Below the pieces are notes generated by a model. That model searched no databases and was not told the origin of the DNA. It saw only the letters and a program-made list of their open reading frames with translations. From Rhizobium deserti (GTDB lineage Bacteria; Pseudomonadota; Alphaproteobacteria; Rhizobiales; Rhizobiaceae), in NCBI RefSeq assembly GCF_004358025.1, contig NZ_SMTL01000001.1, positions 744,001 to 808,000 on the forward strand: a stretch of DNA of 64,000 bases. Direction: 5' to 3'. The stretch's first letter is position 1, and each line of letters begins with the position of its first letter. This document shows, one piece after another, positions 44,574 to 53,500 of the stretch. Made by a program: the position numbers and the translations under genes.

Positions 44574-45368
44574 TCAGATGCCGGCGACGACGCGTGCCGT
44601 CCCCGACCGGTATCTGAGCACGTCGAACGAAAGGACGCCCCGGATCTGCAGCGCGTGAGACTTCGCGACGCCCTCGGCACCGGGACCGAGCGCCTCCTGG
44701 AGTTCCCGCAAATCCGCCTCCCCGCCGCGTGCGGCAAGAAACTCCAGGGCCAGCACGGCGTCCAGGTTGTCCACCTTGACGAACGTATGGTAGGCGATGA
44801 GCCGTAGAACGGCGCCGTCGACGCATGCAATGTCCCGTTCCTCCTCGATCACCGCGAAATGGAAGCCCAGGCTCTCGTATACCTCGCGCGCAAGCATGAG
44901 CTTCTGCCTGTATTCGGGATCCCACAGCCTCTTGTCCCCAGGTCTCTTGACCTCCGCCACTATGGTACGGACGTCTCCGGATGTTGAGGCACGGGGCGGC
45001 CATTCGAGCGCCGCATTGCCGAACGAACGCCCTTCTTCGAGCGCGGCCGCAAGCGGCGCGTCCACCTTCATCTCGAAGTCCGGGAAATAGACCAGCGGCC
45101 GAGTACGCCCGCGCACCGAGATCTCCAGCCGGTGCGGCTGCGCGAGAACGCTCCGGACGTAGGGAGAGACCTCGCAGATCTGGATGACCGATACCTCCGC
45201 GGGCGACTCCTCCGGCAGCGCCCTGCCGGACGCCTTGTAGGCGGGGTACCTCCCTACGGGCTTCTTCTGCCGTCCGATGGCCAGGGTCCTGATGGGTCCG
45301 CCGTCGGCCGCCCGGACGATCATCGCCGAGAACCCCCGTGGACCGGTGCGCTTCGCGGGCTGGTGCAT
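44574..45368 (-). CDS. TnsA-like endonuclease of a Tn7-like element
   Basis: A 264-residue protein with a PD-(D/E)xK site: Asp97 in YFPDFEM and Glu139-x-Lys141 in IVAEVKRPGDKRL. Tn7 TnsA has this restriction-enzyme-like fold and cuts the non-transferred strand, making transposition cut-and-paste. The C-terminal winged-helix-like part (LAARGGEADLRELQEALG) would contact TnsC. ATG 45368 follows GGAG at 8 nt; the frame runs further upstream to 45458. It is the first gene of the operon, with a divergent HTH gene 162 bp away. Confidence 0.88.
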   Translation of the reverse strand: MHQPAKRTGPRGFSAMIVRAADGGPIRTLAIGRQKKPVGRYPAYKASGRALPEESPAEVSVIQICEVSPYVRSVLAQPHRLEISVRGRTRPLVYFPDFEMKVDAPLAAALEEGRSFGNAALEWPPRASTSGDVRTIVAEVKRPGDKRLWDPEYRQKLMLAREVYESLGFHFAVIEEERDIACVDGAVLRLIAYHTFVKVDNLDAVLALEFLAARGGEADLRELQEALGPGAEGVAKSHALQIRGVLSFDVLRYRSGTARVVAGI

Positions 45369-45530
45369 ACAAGATCTCCATCGTGCCGACCGGGCAATCA
45401 GTACGCTGCCGGAAGTTTTTTCTACGAGGACGCTGCCGCACATGCTATTTATGAACAAACGCTTCGAAGCAGCAGACTTCGAAATTCCTTCAAATGAACT
45501 TGTTCAACCTTGAACTGATTCGAAGGCAAA

Positions 45531-46007
45531 ATGAAGATGGAAAGTGAACTGGTGCAGCACGCGGTCGATCAGATGGTTTCCGAAGGTCCCATCTATGACG
45601 ATGCGAGGGTGGACCAGCTGGTGGACAGCCTTCAGAGGGAGCTGCATGCGACGTGCATGCGGCTCGAGGCCATCAAGGACAAGAAGGCGCGGCTCGAAGA
45701 GGCCCTGAAGGCGCTCACCTCGGACAACCCGCCGGCGACGGCCCAGCCAAGGCGCCGGAAGAAGCTTCATCTAAACAGCACCGCTCATCTCATAAGAGGT
45801 CACACGGCCGATATTCTTCGGGAAGCCGGACGGCCAATGTCCGCGACCGAAATATACCGAGCGATGTCGGAGAAGGGGCTCCTACTTTCGGTGAACAACC
45901 CGGTGAAGCAGATCGGCAGGGTCCTCTGGGGTGCGTCCGAGTTCACGCACACAGAAGGCGGATACTGGTTCGGCCAACTTGGAAGTGCTGAAGGACACGG
46001 CATCTAG
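45531..46007 (+). CDS. HARE-HTH-like small DNA-binding protein
   Basis: A 158-residue product. An N-terminal helical/coiled-coil half (HAVDQMVSEGPIYDDARVDQ; RLEAIKDKKARLEEALKALT) is followed by a basic linker and a winged-helix domain (ADILREAGRPMSATEIYRAM, then SEKGLLLSVNNPVKQIGRVL, ending GGYWF). The latter resembles HARE-HTH domains found in chromatin and restriction proteins. It is divergent from tnsA and probably either controls the tns promoter or binds the transposon end. The intervening 162 bp has several TTCGAA and TTCAA motifs, including TTCAACCTTGAA. Confidence 0.7.
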   Translation: MKMESELVQHAVDQMVSEGPIYDDARVDQLVDSLQRELHATCMRLEAIKDKKARLEEALKALTSDNPPATAQPRRRKKLHLNSTAHLIRGHTADILREAGRPMSATEIYRAMSEKGLLLSVNNPVKQIGRVLWGASEFTHTEGGYWFGQLGSAEGHGI

Positions 46008-46025
46008 TCCAAGGCGTCCGCCCTT

Positions 46026-46182
46026 TGTCAACAATTAAGCTTCGGGTTCAATCCTTCGAGTTCCTGGATATTCGTTTCGATCTTCGAATTCGGGAGAAGG
46101 ATTCGAGCGTCTTAGAGGGTCCGCAGGCGTTGGAATTAGGCCTAGCTTACTGCGAGCATGGACTACCGCATAATTGTTGACA
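46026..46182. repeat. Inverted repeat pair TGTCAACAATTA / TAATTGTTGACA, 157 bp apart
   Basis: A TGT...ACA bounded segment: the left arm TGTCAACAATTAAGC and the complement of the right arm match in 14 of 15 positions. The flanking 5-mers (CCCTT, AGGAT) are not a target-site duplication. A related TGTCAACAG lies at 48301, upstream of the XRE gene. It could be a miniature element, a decayed transposon end or a pair of operators. Confidence 0.5.
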
Positions 46183-46308
46183 AGGATTCAGCCGCCCGCG
46201 CCGATGTCGCTTGGTGCTAGAAGGATTCGCACGGTTACGGAGCCACGTCTTCTACTCCTGGGAGAGGCATTCCGCCCGGCCAGATGCAAGGTTCGGCATG
46301 AGTTCCGA

Positions 46309-46336
46309 CCGCCCGAGGCTCTGGCGCCTCGGGCGG
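46309..46336 (-). terminator. Hairpin after FtsH-like gene
   Basis: 11-bp stem (CCGCCCGAGGC) with a 6-nt loop, starting 11 bp past the stop of the FtsH-like gene. There is no U-tract, so termination may be modest. Confidence 0.55.
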
Positions 46337-46346
46337 GTTCGGCCGA

Positions 46347-48194
46347 TCAGCTCTGCCTACCGAGCCTGATCTCGCGGTCGACCGCAAGCTCCGCCGCCAT
46401 TCGCATCAGCGCGGCCTTCTCCTTCGAGAGGAGCTCCTTCGTCGCGCGATACTCGCGGCCCAGAATTCCGTCCACCTCGACGCGCAGTTCCGGCATGGGT
46501 TGGAACGAGTGGTCGACCCACTGAGCGTCGACCTGGAACCGCAGCCACTTTCCCAGGCCGTAGGAACCCGCGAGGCGGTATGCGAGCCGCGTGGCCTGAT
46601 CAAGATCACTGCCCTGCACCCCACCGGATCCTATCGATCTGGTCCCGAAGACGACCTCCTCCGCCGCCATGCCCGCCAGCATGGTCCTCACCCTGGCGAG
46701 AAGCTGCCTTTCCGTCGGAAGTGCCATGTCCTTCATCTCATACTGGACCCTTCCGCCGTCCTGCACCGTGACGCCCTCCACCATGTGGGTTTCGAGCCTG
46801 ATGTGGACTGCTTCCACCTGCCCGGAGGCCAGCGCCATGATGGCGTGGCCGGATTCGTGGACGGCAATCCGGTGAAGCACGTCCTCCGGTAGCGGCGCCT
46901 TGGCGGGAAGCGCGGCGGCGACGTCGCCGAGATCGACCATTGCCTTTCGCTGACGGGCATGCCTTTTTGCCTCACGAGCATACTTGTCGATATCCGCCGG
47001 CGTGGCGAGACGGAGCTGATCGGTCAGCGGACGAAGCTGCTGGGAGGAAATGCCATGGCCCAGATGGTACGAGAACATCTCGGCCCGCTCCTCCTCGTCC
47101 GGAAGTTCCAGAACAATGTGTTCTTCCAGCCGGCCGGATCTGAGGATCGCGGGATCGATCAGGTGTTCGTAGTTCGTCGCGGCGACGACGACCGTGCCGG
47201 GCTGCTCGTTGATCCGTGTGACCAGCTCCAGGAACCGGGCGATGACGTTCCCTTCGTAGTAGACGTGGTCGCTTCTCATCCTCGCCCGATCCCCGATTGC
47301 GTCGAGCTCGTCGATGAATAAGACGGCCCCTCGCCTCGACGCTGCGTCGGCGAAGGACTTAGACATTGCACTGAGGGTGTCGCCTAGATAGCCCTGCTTG
47401 GACCCCTGCCATTCGGCCACCGAGGTCGAGACAAGATCGAAGCCCAGCTCGTTGGCCAGTCCGGTCGCGAACAGCGTCTTTCCTGTTCCGGGAGGTCCGG
47501 TCAGAAGTATCCCCTTGCTTAGCTCGCTCCACTGCAGACGTCCCTGCCGCCAGTCGGCGACGTCCCCTTTGAGGTCCGCCACCCACCGCCTCGTCGGGCG
47601 GTAGCCCGGAAGATCGCTGAGCTTGGGCCCCCGTTCCGGCTCGTCCGGCGGCCGGCCGAGCAGCGACGCGTCGAAATACTTGAGGGAATTCCTCGCACTC
47701 AGCCCGATGACGACCTCGGCCCGCTGCCGGGCGATCCACGCGGCGGTCTGAACGTCGACGTCGTCGACGCCGGCGAGCCGTCGCGCCGCTTGGACATGAC
47801 GTGCTGTCGGACCTGGAATGTCGACGATCGCGTCGGCGGCCAGCTGGATGGAGACCGGAAGCGCCTCGCGCGATGTGGAGAGGAGAAAGCTTTGATGTTC
47901 TGGACGAACTACGCTGACTTCGGAGCGCCTTTTCGACGTGTCGTCGTAGATCGCCACGACAGAGCGGATGTCGTCTCGGACATATGGGTTGCTCGGATCC
48001 TTTAATAGAAGGCGGGCTGCCGCCTTGGCGTGCCAGATCCATTGCTTGTCGACGACCAGGACCATCAGCCCTCTTGCGTTTCCGCGGAACTGCTCAGTCT
48101 GCCGCAACGCTCTGCGAACCGCGGAGTACATCAGGAACTTGGCTGGCTGCCTGCAGATGTCGTCGAAGTCGTCCCGCGAAAGTCGATGGTGCAT
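46347..48194 (-). CDS. Soluble FtsH-like AAA+ zinc protease
   Basis: A 615-residue protein. An N-terminal domain of about 200 residues of unknown type precedes an AAA+ module with Walker A GILLTGPPGTGKT, Walker B AVLFIDELDAIGD and the sensor/arginine finger ATNYEHLIDPAILRSGRLE. An M41 peptidase domain follows with His446-Glu447-x-x-His450 (HESGH) and a later Asp in SDLDQATRLAYR. Unlike FtsH it has no transmembrane segment, so it should be a free cytosolic hexamer. It is divergent from a double-HTH XRE gene, which may be its substrate and repressor. GGAG lies 5 nt before ATG 48194. It is placed on the tnsA-proximal side of the Tn7-like module and may be a transposon-borne regulator or an immunity protein. 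Confidence 0.9.
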   Translation of the reverse strand: MHHRLSRDDFDDICRQPAKFLMYSAVRRALRQTEQFRGNARGLMVLVVDKQWIWHAKAAARLLLKDPSNPYVRDDIRSVVAIYDDTSKRRSEVSVVRPEHQSFLLSTSREALPVSIQLAADAIVDIPGPTARHVQAARRLAGVDDVDVQTAAWIARQRAEVVIGLSARNSLKYFDASLLGRPPDEPERGPKLSDLPGYRPTRRWVADLKGDVADWRQGRLQWSELSKGILLTGPPGTGKTLFATGLANELGFDLVSTSVAEWQGSKQGYLGDTLSAMSKSFADAASRRGAVLFIDELDAIGDRARMRSDHVYYEGNVIARFLELVTRINEQPGTVVVAATNYEHLIDPAILRSGRLEEHIVLELPDEEERAEMFSYHLGHGISSQQLRPLTDQLRLATPADIDKYAREAKRHARQRKAMVDLGDVAAALPAKAPLPEDVLHRIAVHESGHAIMALASGQVEAVHIRLETHMVEGVTVQDGGRVQYEMKDMALPTERQLLARVRTMLAGMAAEEVVFGTRSIGSGGVQGSDLDQATRLAYRLAGSYGLGKWLRFQVDAQWVDHSFQPMPELRVEVDGILGREYRATKELLSKEKAALMRMAAELAVDREIRLGRQS

Positions 48195-48333
48195 CTGATC
48201 TCCTCATTTAGTACAGGCGATTCGCAAGCCTAGAAGAATTGCATTTTAAAGCCGTTTTATGGCTGATTGACGCCGCAATGTGGCGGATTCGGATCGTCGT
48301 TGTCAACAGTTTTGATTCCTGAAATCTAGGGGA

Positions 48334-48852
48334 ATGGACAGCCTTTATCGCCTGCTGCGCGCAGCCAGAGATGTGCTCGATCTGAGCCAAACCGACGTCG
48401 CCGAAGCGGCGCGCGTTTCGACGCGCACGATCAACAGAATCGAGACAGGCGCCGGCCTAGTGAGCTTCAGTCACGTCGGACAGATCAGAATCTTCCTCGA
48501 AAGTCGCGGGGTCGTGTTCCTCGATCCCACGGACGAGGAGGACTGGACGCTGATGCTGCCGCAATGGCTCGCGCCCGCCCCCGACAAGAACTTGGAGCGC
48601 GGCAAGCTCTACCACCCCCTGCCCGGCCCGCTTTTCAGGGCGGCACGGGTGGCGCTCGGCTTCACGCAACGCGAACTGGGCTTGCGGGCCAGGCTGGCGC
48701 ATACGACCGTCCGCCGGCTGGAAAAAAGCGATGTGGAAGCAAGCCCTGAGCTTGCATACGTACTCCAGAGGCACCTGGAGAAGGAGGGCGTGAAGTTCTT
48801 CCGCCCCGTTGCGGACGCTGGATGGCGAATGCGGCTGACGCCGGCAGGTTGA
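48334..48852 (+). CDS. XRE-family regulator with two helix-turn-helix domains
   Basis: A 172-residue protein with two Cro/CI-type HTH domains in tandem: residues 5-50 (RAARDVLDLSQTDVAEAARV, then TRTINRIETG) and about 100-140 (ARVALGFTQRELGLRARLAH, then TTVRRLEKSD). It has no catalytic domain. The ATG at 48334 sits 1 nt after AGGGG, which is too close to be a normal ribosome site, so a later start or unusual initiation is possible. It is divergent from the FtsH-like protease. A TTGTCA promoter-like element at 48300-48305 lies about 30 bp upstream. The two genes look like a repressor/protease switch. Confidence 0.85.
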   Translation: MDSLYRLLRAARDVLDLSQTDVAEAARVSTRTINRIETGAGLVSFSHVGQIRIFLESRGVVFLDPTDEEDWTLMLPQWLAPAPDKNLERGKLYHPLPGPLFRAARVALGFTQRELGLRARLAHTTVRRLEKSDVEASPELAYVLQRHLEKEGVKFFRPVADAGWRMRLTPAG

Positions 48853-49431
48853 GCCGCGTCTTAGAAGCGCGGAACGGATACCGCACGCTCCAAAACGTCT
48901 GCTCCGGGCTCGGATAAGCCCTCCGCAGATTCTCGTTAGCTATGAAGATCAGGCCGGAGAGCCGCCGCTTTTCGCCGCCGCCGTCTCGTTCAGATTTGGT
49001 CCGACGTCACCGCGAACTCAAAAATATTCAGTACAGGTCGCCGCTTTCACTCGCTACCACAGAACGGTGCATGATGGCGGCGGACGCAGCGGAAGGATGA
49101 CGCACAAATTTTCAGTTTGCCTCATCCAAATTTCGATTCGTAGGCATGACCTTCAGCCCGCCAACTTGAATTCAAAAGTTTTCAGACGACCTCGCGAATT
49201 CAAAAATATTCAATTCGGCTGGTCGTTTCTTGCGATTCCTGCAAACTGGCTCGTCGAGTTCGACCACACGGAGTTCAACCGGAGACGGCGAGCGAACAAA
49301 AGGTTTTATTGCGTCGTTTCAGCGAATTAGCTTACGGAATGGCGCGAGGGTTGAACCGAAATTTTTCAATTTTGGTTCAACCAAAATTCAATCGGTCAGG
49401 TTGCGCATAAGGCAAGAAGTCTTCGCCGAAT
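48853..49431. other. AT-rich gap with putative transposon end
   Basis: 579 bp without a believable gene between the XRE gene and the stop of the LpxO-like gene. From 49011 to 49390 it is AT-rich and holds six related direct repeats, then an AT-rich palindrome (49368-49388) and a partial copy of the LpxO-like gene's 3' end. This has the composition expected of a Tn7-like element end. Confidence 0.6.
49011..49390 (+). repeat. Array of ~20-bp direct repeats, probable TnsB binding sites (Tn7-like right end)
   Basis: Copies at 49011-49030, 49095-49114, 49165-49184, 49193-49212, 49349-49368 and 49371-49390, all on the plus strand. The first and fourth are CGCGAACTCAAAAATATTCA and CGCGAATTCAAAAATATTCA (19 of 20 identical); the third matches in 16 of 20; the others mainly in the right half (CAAATTTTCA-like). 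Several same-orientation sites of about 20 bp in an AT-rich segment next to the element boundary is the usual layout of a Tn7-like end. A perfect 10-bp-arm palindrome (AATTTTGGTT, centre C) spans 49368-49388. Confidence 0.6.
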
Positions 49432-49451
49432 TCAGTTCGGTCGGTTGCGCA
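49393..49451. other. Candidate attachment site: duplicated 3' end of LpxO-like gene
   Basis: CGGTCAGGTTGCGCA at 49393-49407 and CGGTCGGTTGCGCA at 49438-49451 differ by one inserted base. The second lies at the very 3' end of the LpxO-like coding sequence (codons ...LRNRPN). Such a short duplication at a gene's 3' end fits a transposition or integration target, but it might also be chance. Confidence 0.4.
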
Positions 49452-50268
49452 GGGCTTCCGCTTCCGCATAGAACTTCTTTTCCCACTCCTTGTGGTTGTC
49501 GAGCCCTTCGCGGATGAACGGCGTGAAGATCGCCATATGCATCAGCATCCAGTTGACCAGCCGCGCCGGAAATTTCAGCGGCTTGACGAAGTCGACGAAC
49601 AGCACCACCCGTGTCTTGTCGGTGTGGTTCCATGCCTCATGCTCATAGGCATCGTCGAAGATCAGCACCTTGCCCTCCTGCCAGTGGCAGACCTGATCCT
49701 TGATGCGGATCGCAAGGTTGTCACCGGAATTTTCCGGCACGATCAGTCCCAGATGCAGGCGCAGCACGCCGTTATAGGGACCGCGATGGGCCGGCAGATG
49801 CTTGCCAGGCTCGAAGATCGAGAACATCACCGTGGTGAGGCCGGGGATCTTCTGCATCGCCTTCCAGGTTTCCGGGCAGGTCTTGATGTTCTGTTCCGAC
49901 TTGACGCCGAACCCCAGCAGGAAAAAGGTCTTCCAGCCATTGTCCGTCGAAATCGTCTTCACGTCGGTGGAAATGTCCTGGAAGGTCGGCAGCTCGTCCT
50001 TGCGCAGGAGAATGCGGTCGAGCTCGGCGCGGATGGCCGGCGCCGCTTTCTCCACCTCCGCTGCCCAAGGGAAGGTGGCATTGTCGTAGACCGGCGGATT
50101 GCCGAGCTTGGCATATTTGAAGTTCAGGCCCTCGGCCCAGGAAACGATACCCATGAAAAAACGGGTGATGCGGCTTGGGCGGTCCATCGGCGCAAGGCCG
50201 GACGTGCCGAATGTTTGTTCATGCTGGGAGATGACAGGCTGAGAAGCGAGAGGCGATGACGGTTCCAC
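49432..50268 (-). CDS. LpxO-like aspartyl/asparaginyl beta-hydroxylase-family dioxygenase
   Basis: A 278-residue Fe(II)/2-oxoglutarate oxygenase. The iron-binding His pair is visible in LPAHRGPYNGVLRLHLGL (first His) and DDAYEHEAWNHTD (second His), with an Arg in DKTRVVLFVDF for 2-oxoglutarate. LpxO-type members hydroxylate lipid A acyl chains at the inner membrane; others hydroxylate proteins. The C-terminal region has a hydrophobic stretch (LVNWMLMHMAIFTPFI) fitting membrane association. It starts at GTG 50268; an ATG 27 codons in is an alternative. The 3' end faces the repeat array and is probably the target of the Tn7-like element. Confidence 0.88.
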   Translation of the reverse strand: MEPSSPLASQPVISQHEQTFGTSGLAPMDRPSRITRFFMGIVSWAEGLNFKYAKLGNPPVYDNATFPWAAEVEKAAPAIRAELDRILLRKDELPTFQDISTDVKTISTDNGWKTFFLLGFGVKSEQNIKTCPETWKAMQKIPGLTTVMFSIFEPGKHLPAHRGPYNGVLRLHLGLIVPENSGDNLAIRIKDQVCHWQEGKVLIFDDAYEHEAWNHTDKTRVVLFVDFVKPLKFPARLVNWMLMHMAIFTPFIREGLDNHKEWEKKFYAEAEALRNRPN

Positions 50269-50587
50269 GGGAATTGGCCTGAATTGACGGTTGATAGGCT
50301 GCGGTTAAGGTGTTCCGATCACACCCTCGTCCGCTTCTGGAGTAGTTGACATGTGATGTCATGTTCCAGCTTGCAAGCACCTGTGTCCCATCTATGGCAG
50401 CCGGCTCATGAGATTCACAGGCAAGTGTGGCAGAAGAAGCGCGCGTTTGTACGCTGGACACAGAACAAGGAGCTGGAAGGGCTGAAATCAGGCGGCTTTC
50501 TAAGGGCGACCACCCTTGCAAATCCGCGGGCGGCAGCCGAAAGTGCCCATTGAACAGTCTTTACTGTAGGGGCGCTAGAAAATAGGC
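50269..50587. other. Divergent promoter gap between hydroxylase and permease-kinase
   Basis: 319 bp with no gene. It holds promoters for both neighbours. An inverted repeat GACAT-GTG-ATGTC at 50348-50360 overlaps a TTGAC element. No further structure was noticed. Confidence 0.45.
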
Positions 50588-53500
50588 ATGGCAGCGCGGC
50601 AACGCATCATCCCGGTCCGGCGCGAGTATAACCGCTGGGTCGCCAATCAGACGCTGGAAGACTACGCCCTACGCTTTACGGCCAAGAGTGCACGGCGCTT
50701 CTCATCGAGCCGCATCTCGCAGACCGCCATCGGCGCGATCTCGTTTCTGGCGCTCGAAGCCATCGGCGGCGCCATCACCCTCTCATACGGCACGACCAAC
50801 GCCATATATGCGATCATCGCGGCTGCGATCGCTATGCTTGTCATCGGCCTGCCGATCAGCCGCTATGCGATCCGCCACGGCGTGGATATCGACCTCCTGA
50901 CGCGCGGTGCGAGCTTTGGCTATATCGGCTCAACCATTACCTCGCTGATCTATGCGAGCTTCACCTTCATGCTGTTTGCGATCGAGGCCTCGATCATGAC
51001 GGGGGCGCTTGATCTCGCTTTCGGCGTACCGCCCTGGATTGGCTATATCATCAGCGCCGTCATGGTGATCCCGCTGGTCATCTACGGCGTGCAATTGATT
51101 TCCCGTTTTCAGCTGATCACTCAGCCCTTTTGGATTATCCTCAACGTCCTGCCCTTCATCTTCATCGCCTTCATGGACTGGGAGAAGTTCGACCTCTGGC
51201 GGGCCTTTGCGGGCGTCAACCATTCGAATGCCGAGGTCGGTGGCGCGGCTCCCTTCAACCTCGTCGAGTTCGGCGCCGCCTCGGCGGTCATCCTGGCGCT
51301 GATGCCGCAGATCGGCGAACAGGTGGACTTCCTGCGCTTCCTGCCGGCCGAAGGCGTGCGCAAATGGCGCCACCGCCTGGCGGTGTTTCTGGCCGGCCCC
51401 GGCTGGGTGGTGGTCGGCGTGCCGAAACTGCTGGCCGGCTCCTTCCTTGCCGTGCTGACGCTGTCGACCGCCGTACCAATCCACGAGGCGGCCGATCCGG
51501 CCCATATGTATCTGGCCGCCTTCGGCTACATGATCCCTAACGAGACCGCGGCACTGCTGCTGATGGCGGCCTTTGTGGTGGTCTCGCAGCTGAAGATCAA
51601 CGTGATGAACGCCTATGCGGGCTCGCTCGCCTGGTCGAACTTCTTTTCCCGCCTTACCCACAGCCACCCGGGTCGCGTCGTCTGGCTGATCTTCAACGTG
51701 GCGATCGCGCTGCTGCTGATGGAACTCGGCATCTACCGGCTGCTCGAAGCAACGCTTGGCATTTTCTCGATCATCGCCATGGCCTGGCTCTGCACGATCT
51801 CGGCCGACCTCTTCATCAACAAGCCGCTCGGCCTGTCGCCCGAGGGCATCGAATTCAAGCGGGCGCATCTCTACGATATCAACCCGGTCGGACTTGGCGC
51901 CATGTTCACGTCCGCCGGCATTGCGCTTGCTGCGCATTTTGGCCTGTTCGGGCAGATCATGGCGTCGCTTGCCACCTATGTGACGCTGATCTCATTTCTG
52001 CTGTCGCCGGCGATCGCTTTTGCAACCAAGGGGAAGTTCTACCTTGCCCGCAAGCCGCGCCACAGCTGGAAGAGCTTGGGATCGATTACATGCTCCATTT
52101 GCGAACACCCGTTCGAACATGAGGATATGGCTTGGTGCCCCGCCTATGCGGCGCCGATCTGTTCCCTCTGCTGCTCGCTCGACAGCCGCTGCCACGACAT
52201 GTGCAAGCCGCATGCGCGGCTCAACGCCCAGGTCGGCGCCGTTGCCCGATCGTTTCTCCCCGAAACCGTGGTCGCGCGGCTGACCACCCGCCTTGGCCGC
52301 TATGCCACGACGGCGATCATCGCGACCTCGCTGATCGCCGCCATCCTTGCCATGATCGCCTATCATGTCGGCCAGGCGACGCCTGCCAATGCCGAGGTCA
52401 TCTATCGGACGATCCTGATCGTCTTCTTCGTCTTTGCCATGATCGCCGCCGTGGTGTCCTGGTTCTACGTGCTGGCCCACGACAGCCGGGTGGTGGCGGA
52501 AGAGGAATCCTCGCGCCAGAACACGCTTCTGCTGAAGGAAATCTCCGCCCACAAGAAAACCGATGCCGCACTTCAGGAGGCCAAGGAAACGGCAGAAGCG
52601 GCCAACCGCGCAAAGAGCCGCTACGTGGTGGGGCTCTCGCACGAACTGAGGACGCCACTCAATGCCGTGCTGGGTTATGCGCAGATCCTCGAACGGGACG
52701 AAACCATCCCGGCGCCGCGCCAATCGGCGATCAAGGTGATCAAGCGCTCCGCCGACCACCTGTCCGGCCTGATCGACGGGCTTCTCGATATCTCCAAAAT
52801 CGAGGCCGGACGCCTGCAGGTCTATTCTAACGAAATCAACATCCAGGACTTCCTCGACCAGATCGTCGAAATGTTTTCCCTGCAAGCCCAGGCCAAGGGA
52901 TTGGCCTTCAAGCACGAGCGGGCCCGCTCCCTGCCGCAATATGTACGCACTGACGAAAAGCGGCTGCGCCAGATCCTCGTCAACCTGTTGTCCAACGCTA
53001 TCAAGTTCACCGACGAGGGGGAAGTTCGCTTCGACATTACCTATCGCAGCCAGGTCGCCACCTTTACCGTTTCGGATACCGGACGCGGCATTGCCGAACA
53101 GGATCTCGGACGCGTCTACGAGCCTTTCCAGCGGGGCGAGGCTGAGACAATGCAGCCGATGCCGGGTCTCGGCCTCGGCCTGACCATCACGCGGCTGCTG
53201 ACCAATACACTTGGCGGCGAGATCGCGGCGGCCAGCACCAAGGGCGAAGGATCGGTCTTCAAGGTTCGCCTGATGCTGTCGGCGATCGAACGCCCGAACA
53301 CGGCACCGGCGGCGGAAAAGAAGATTGTTTCCTATACCGGTCCCCGCCGCACGATCGTCGTGGTCGACGACAACGAGGACCACCGCGACTTGATGCGCGA
53401 GGTACTCGCGCCCATGGATTTCGTAGTCCTCACTGCCAACAGCGGGCCGGACTGCCTCACCCTCATCGAAGGCGCGGCACCGGATCTTTTCCTGGTCGAC

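Larger units (their letters stand above)
46008..46346. other. Convergent gap with 157-bp inverted-repeat segment and a terminator
   Basis: 339 bp between the stops of the HARE-HTH gene and the FtsH-like gene. It contains a pair of inverted 12-bp sequences at 46026-46037 and 46171-46182, and a GC-rich terminator at 46309-46336. No coding frame is convincing. Confidence 0.5.

Noticed and set aside
39225..45368. CRISPR-associated transposon (CAST)
   Set aside because: No Cas genes, repeat-spacer arrays or guide RNA structures were seen; the long TniQ suggests protein-directed targeting instead.
48300..48332. TTGTCA plus AATCTA as a sigma-70 promoter of the XRE gene
   Set aside because: The -10 match is poor and the AGGGG ribosome site is 1 nt from the ATG; mentioned only as a weak clue.
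49067..49330. ORF within the repeat array
   Set aside because: It overlaps the direct repeats, has no ribosome site and its product is low-complexity and basic; the repeats explain the sequence better.
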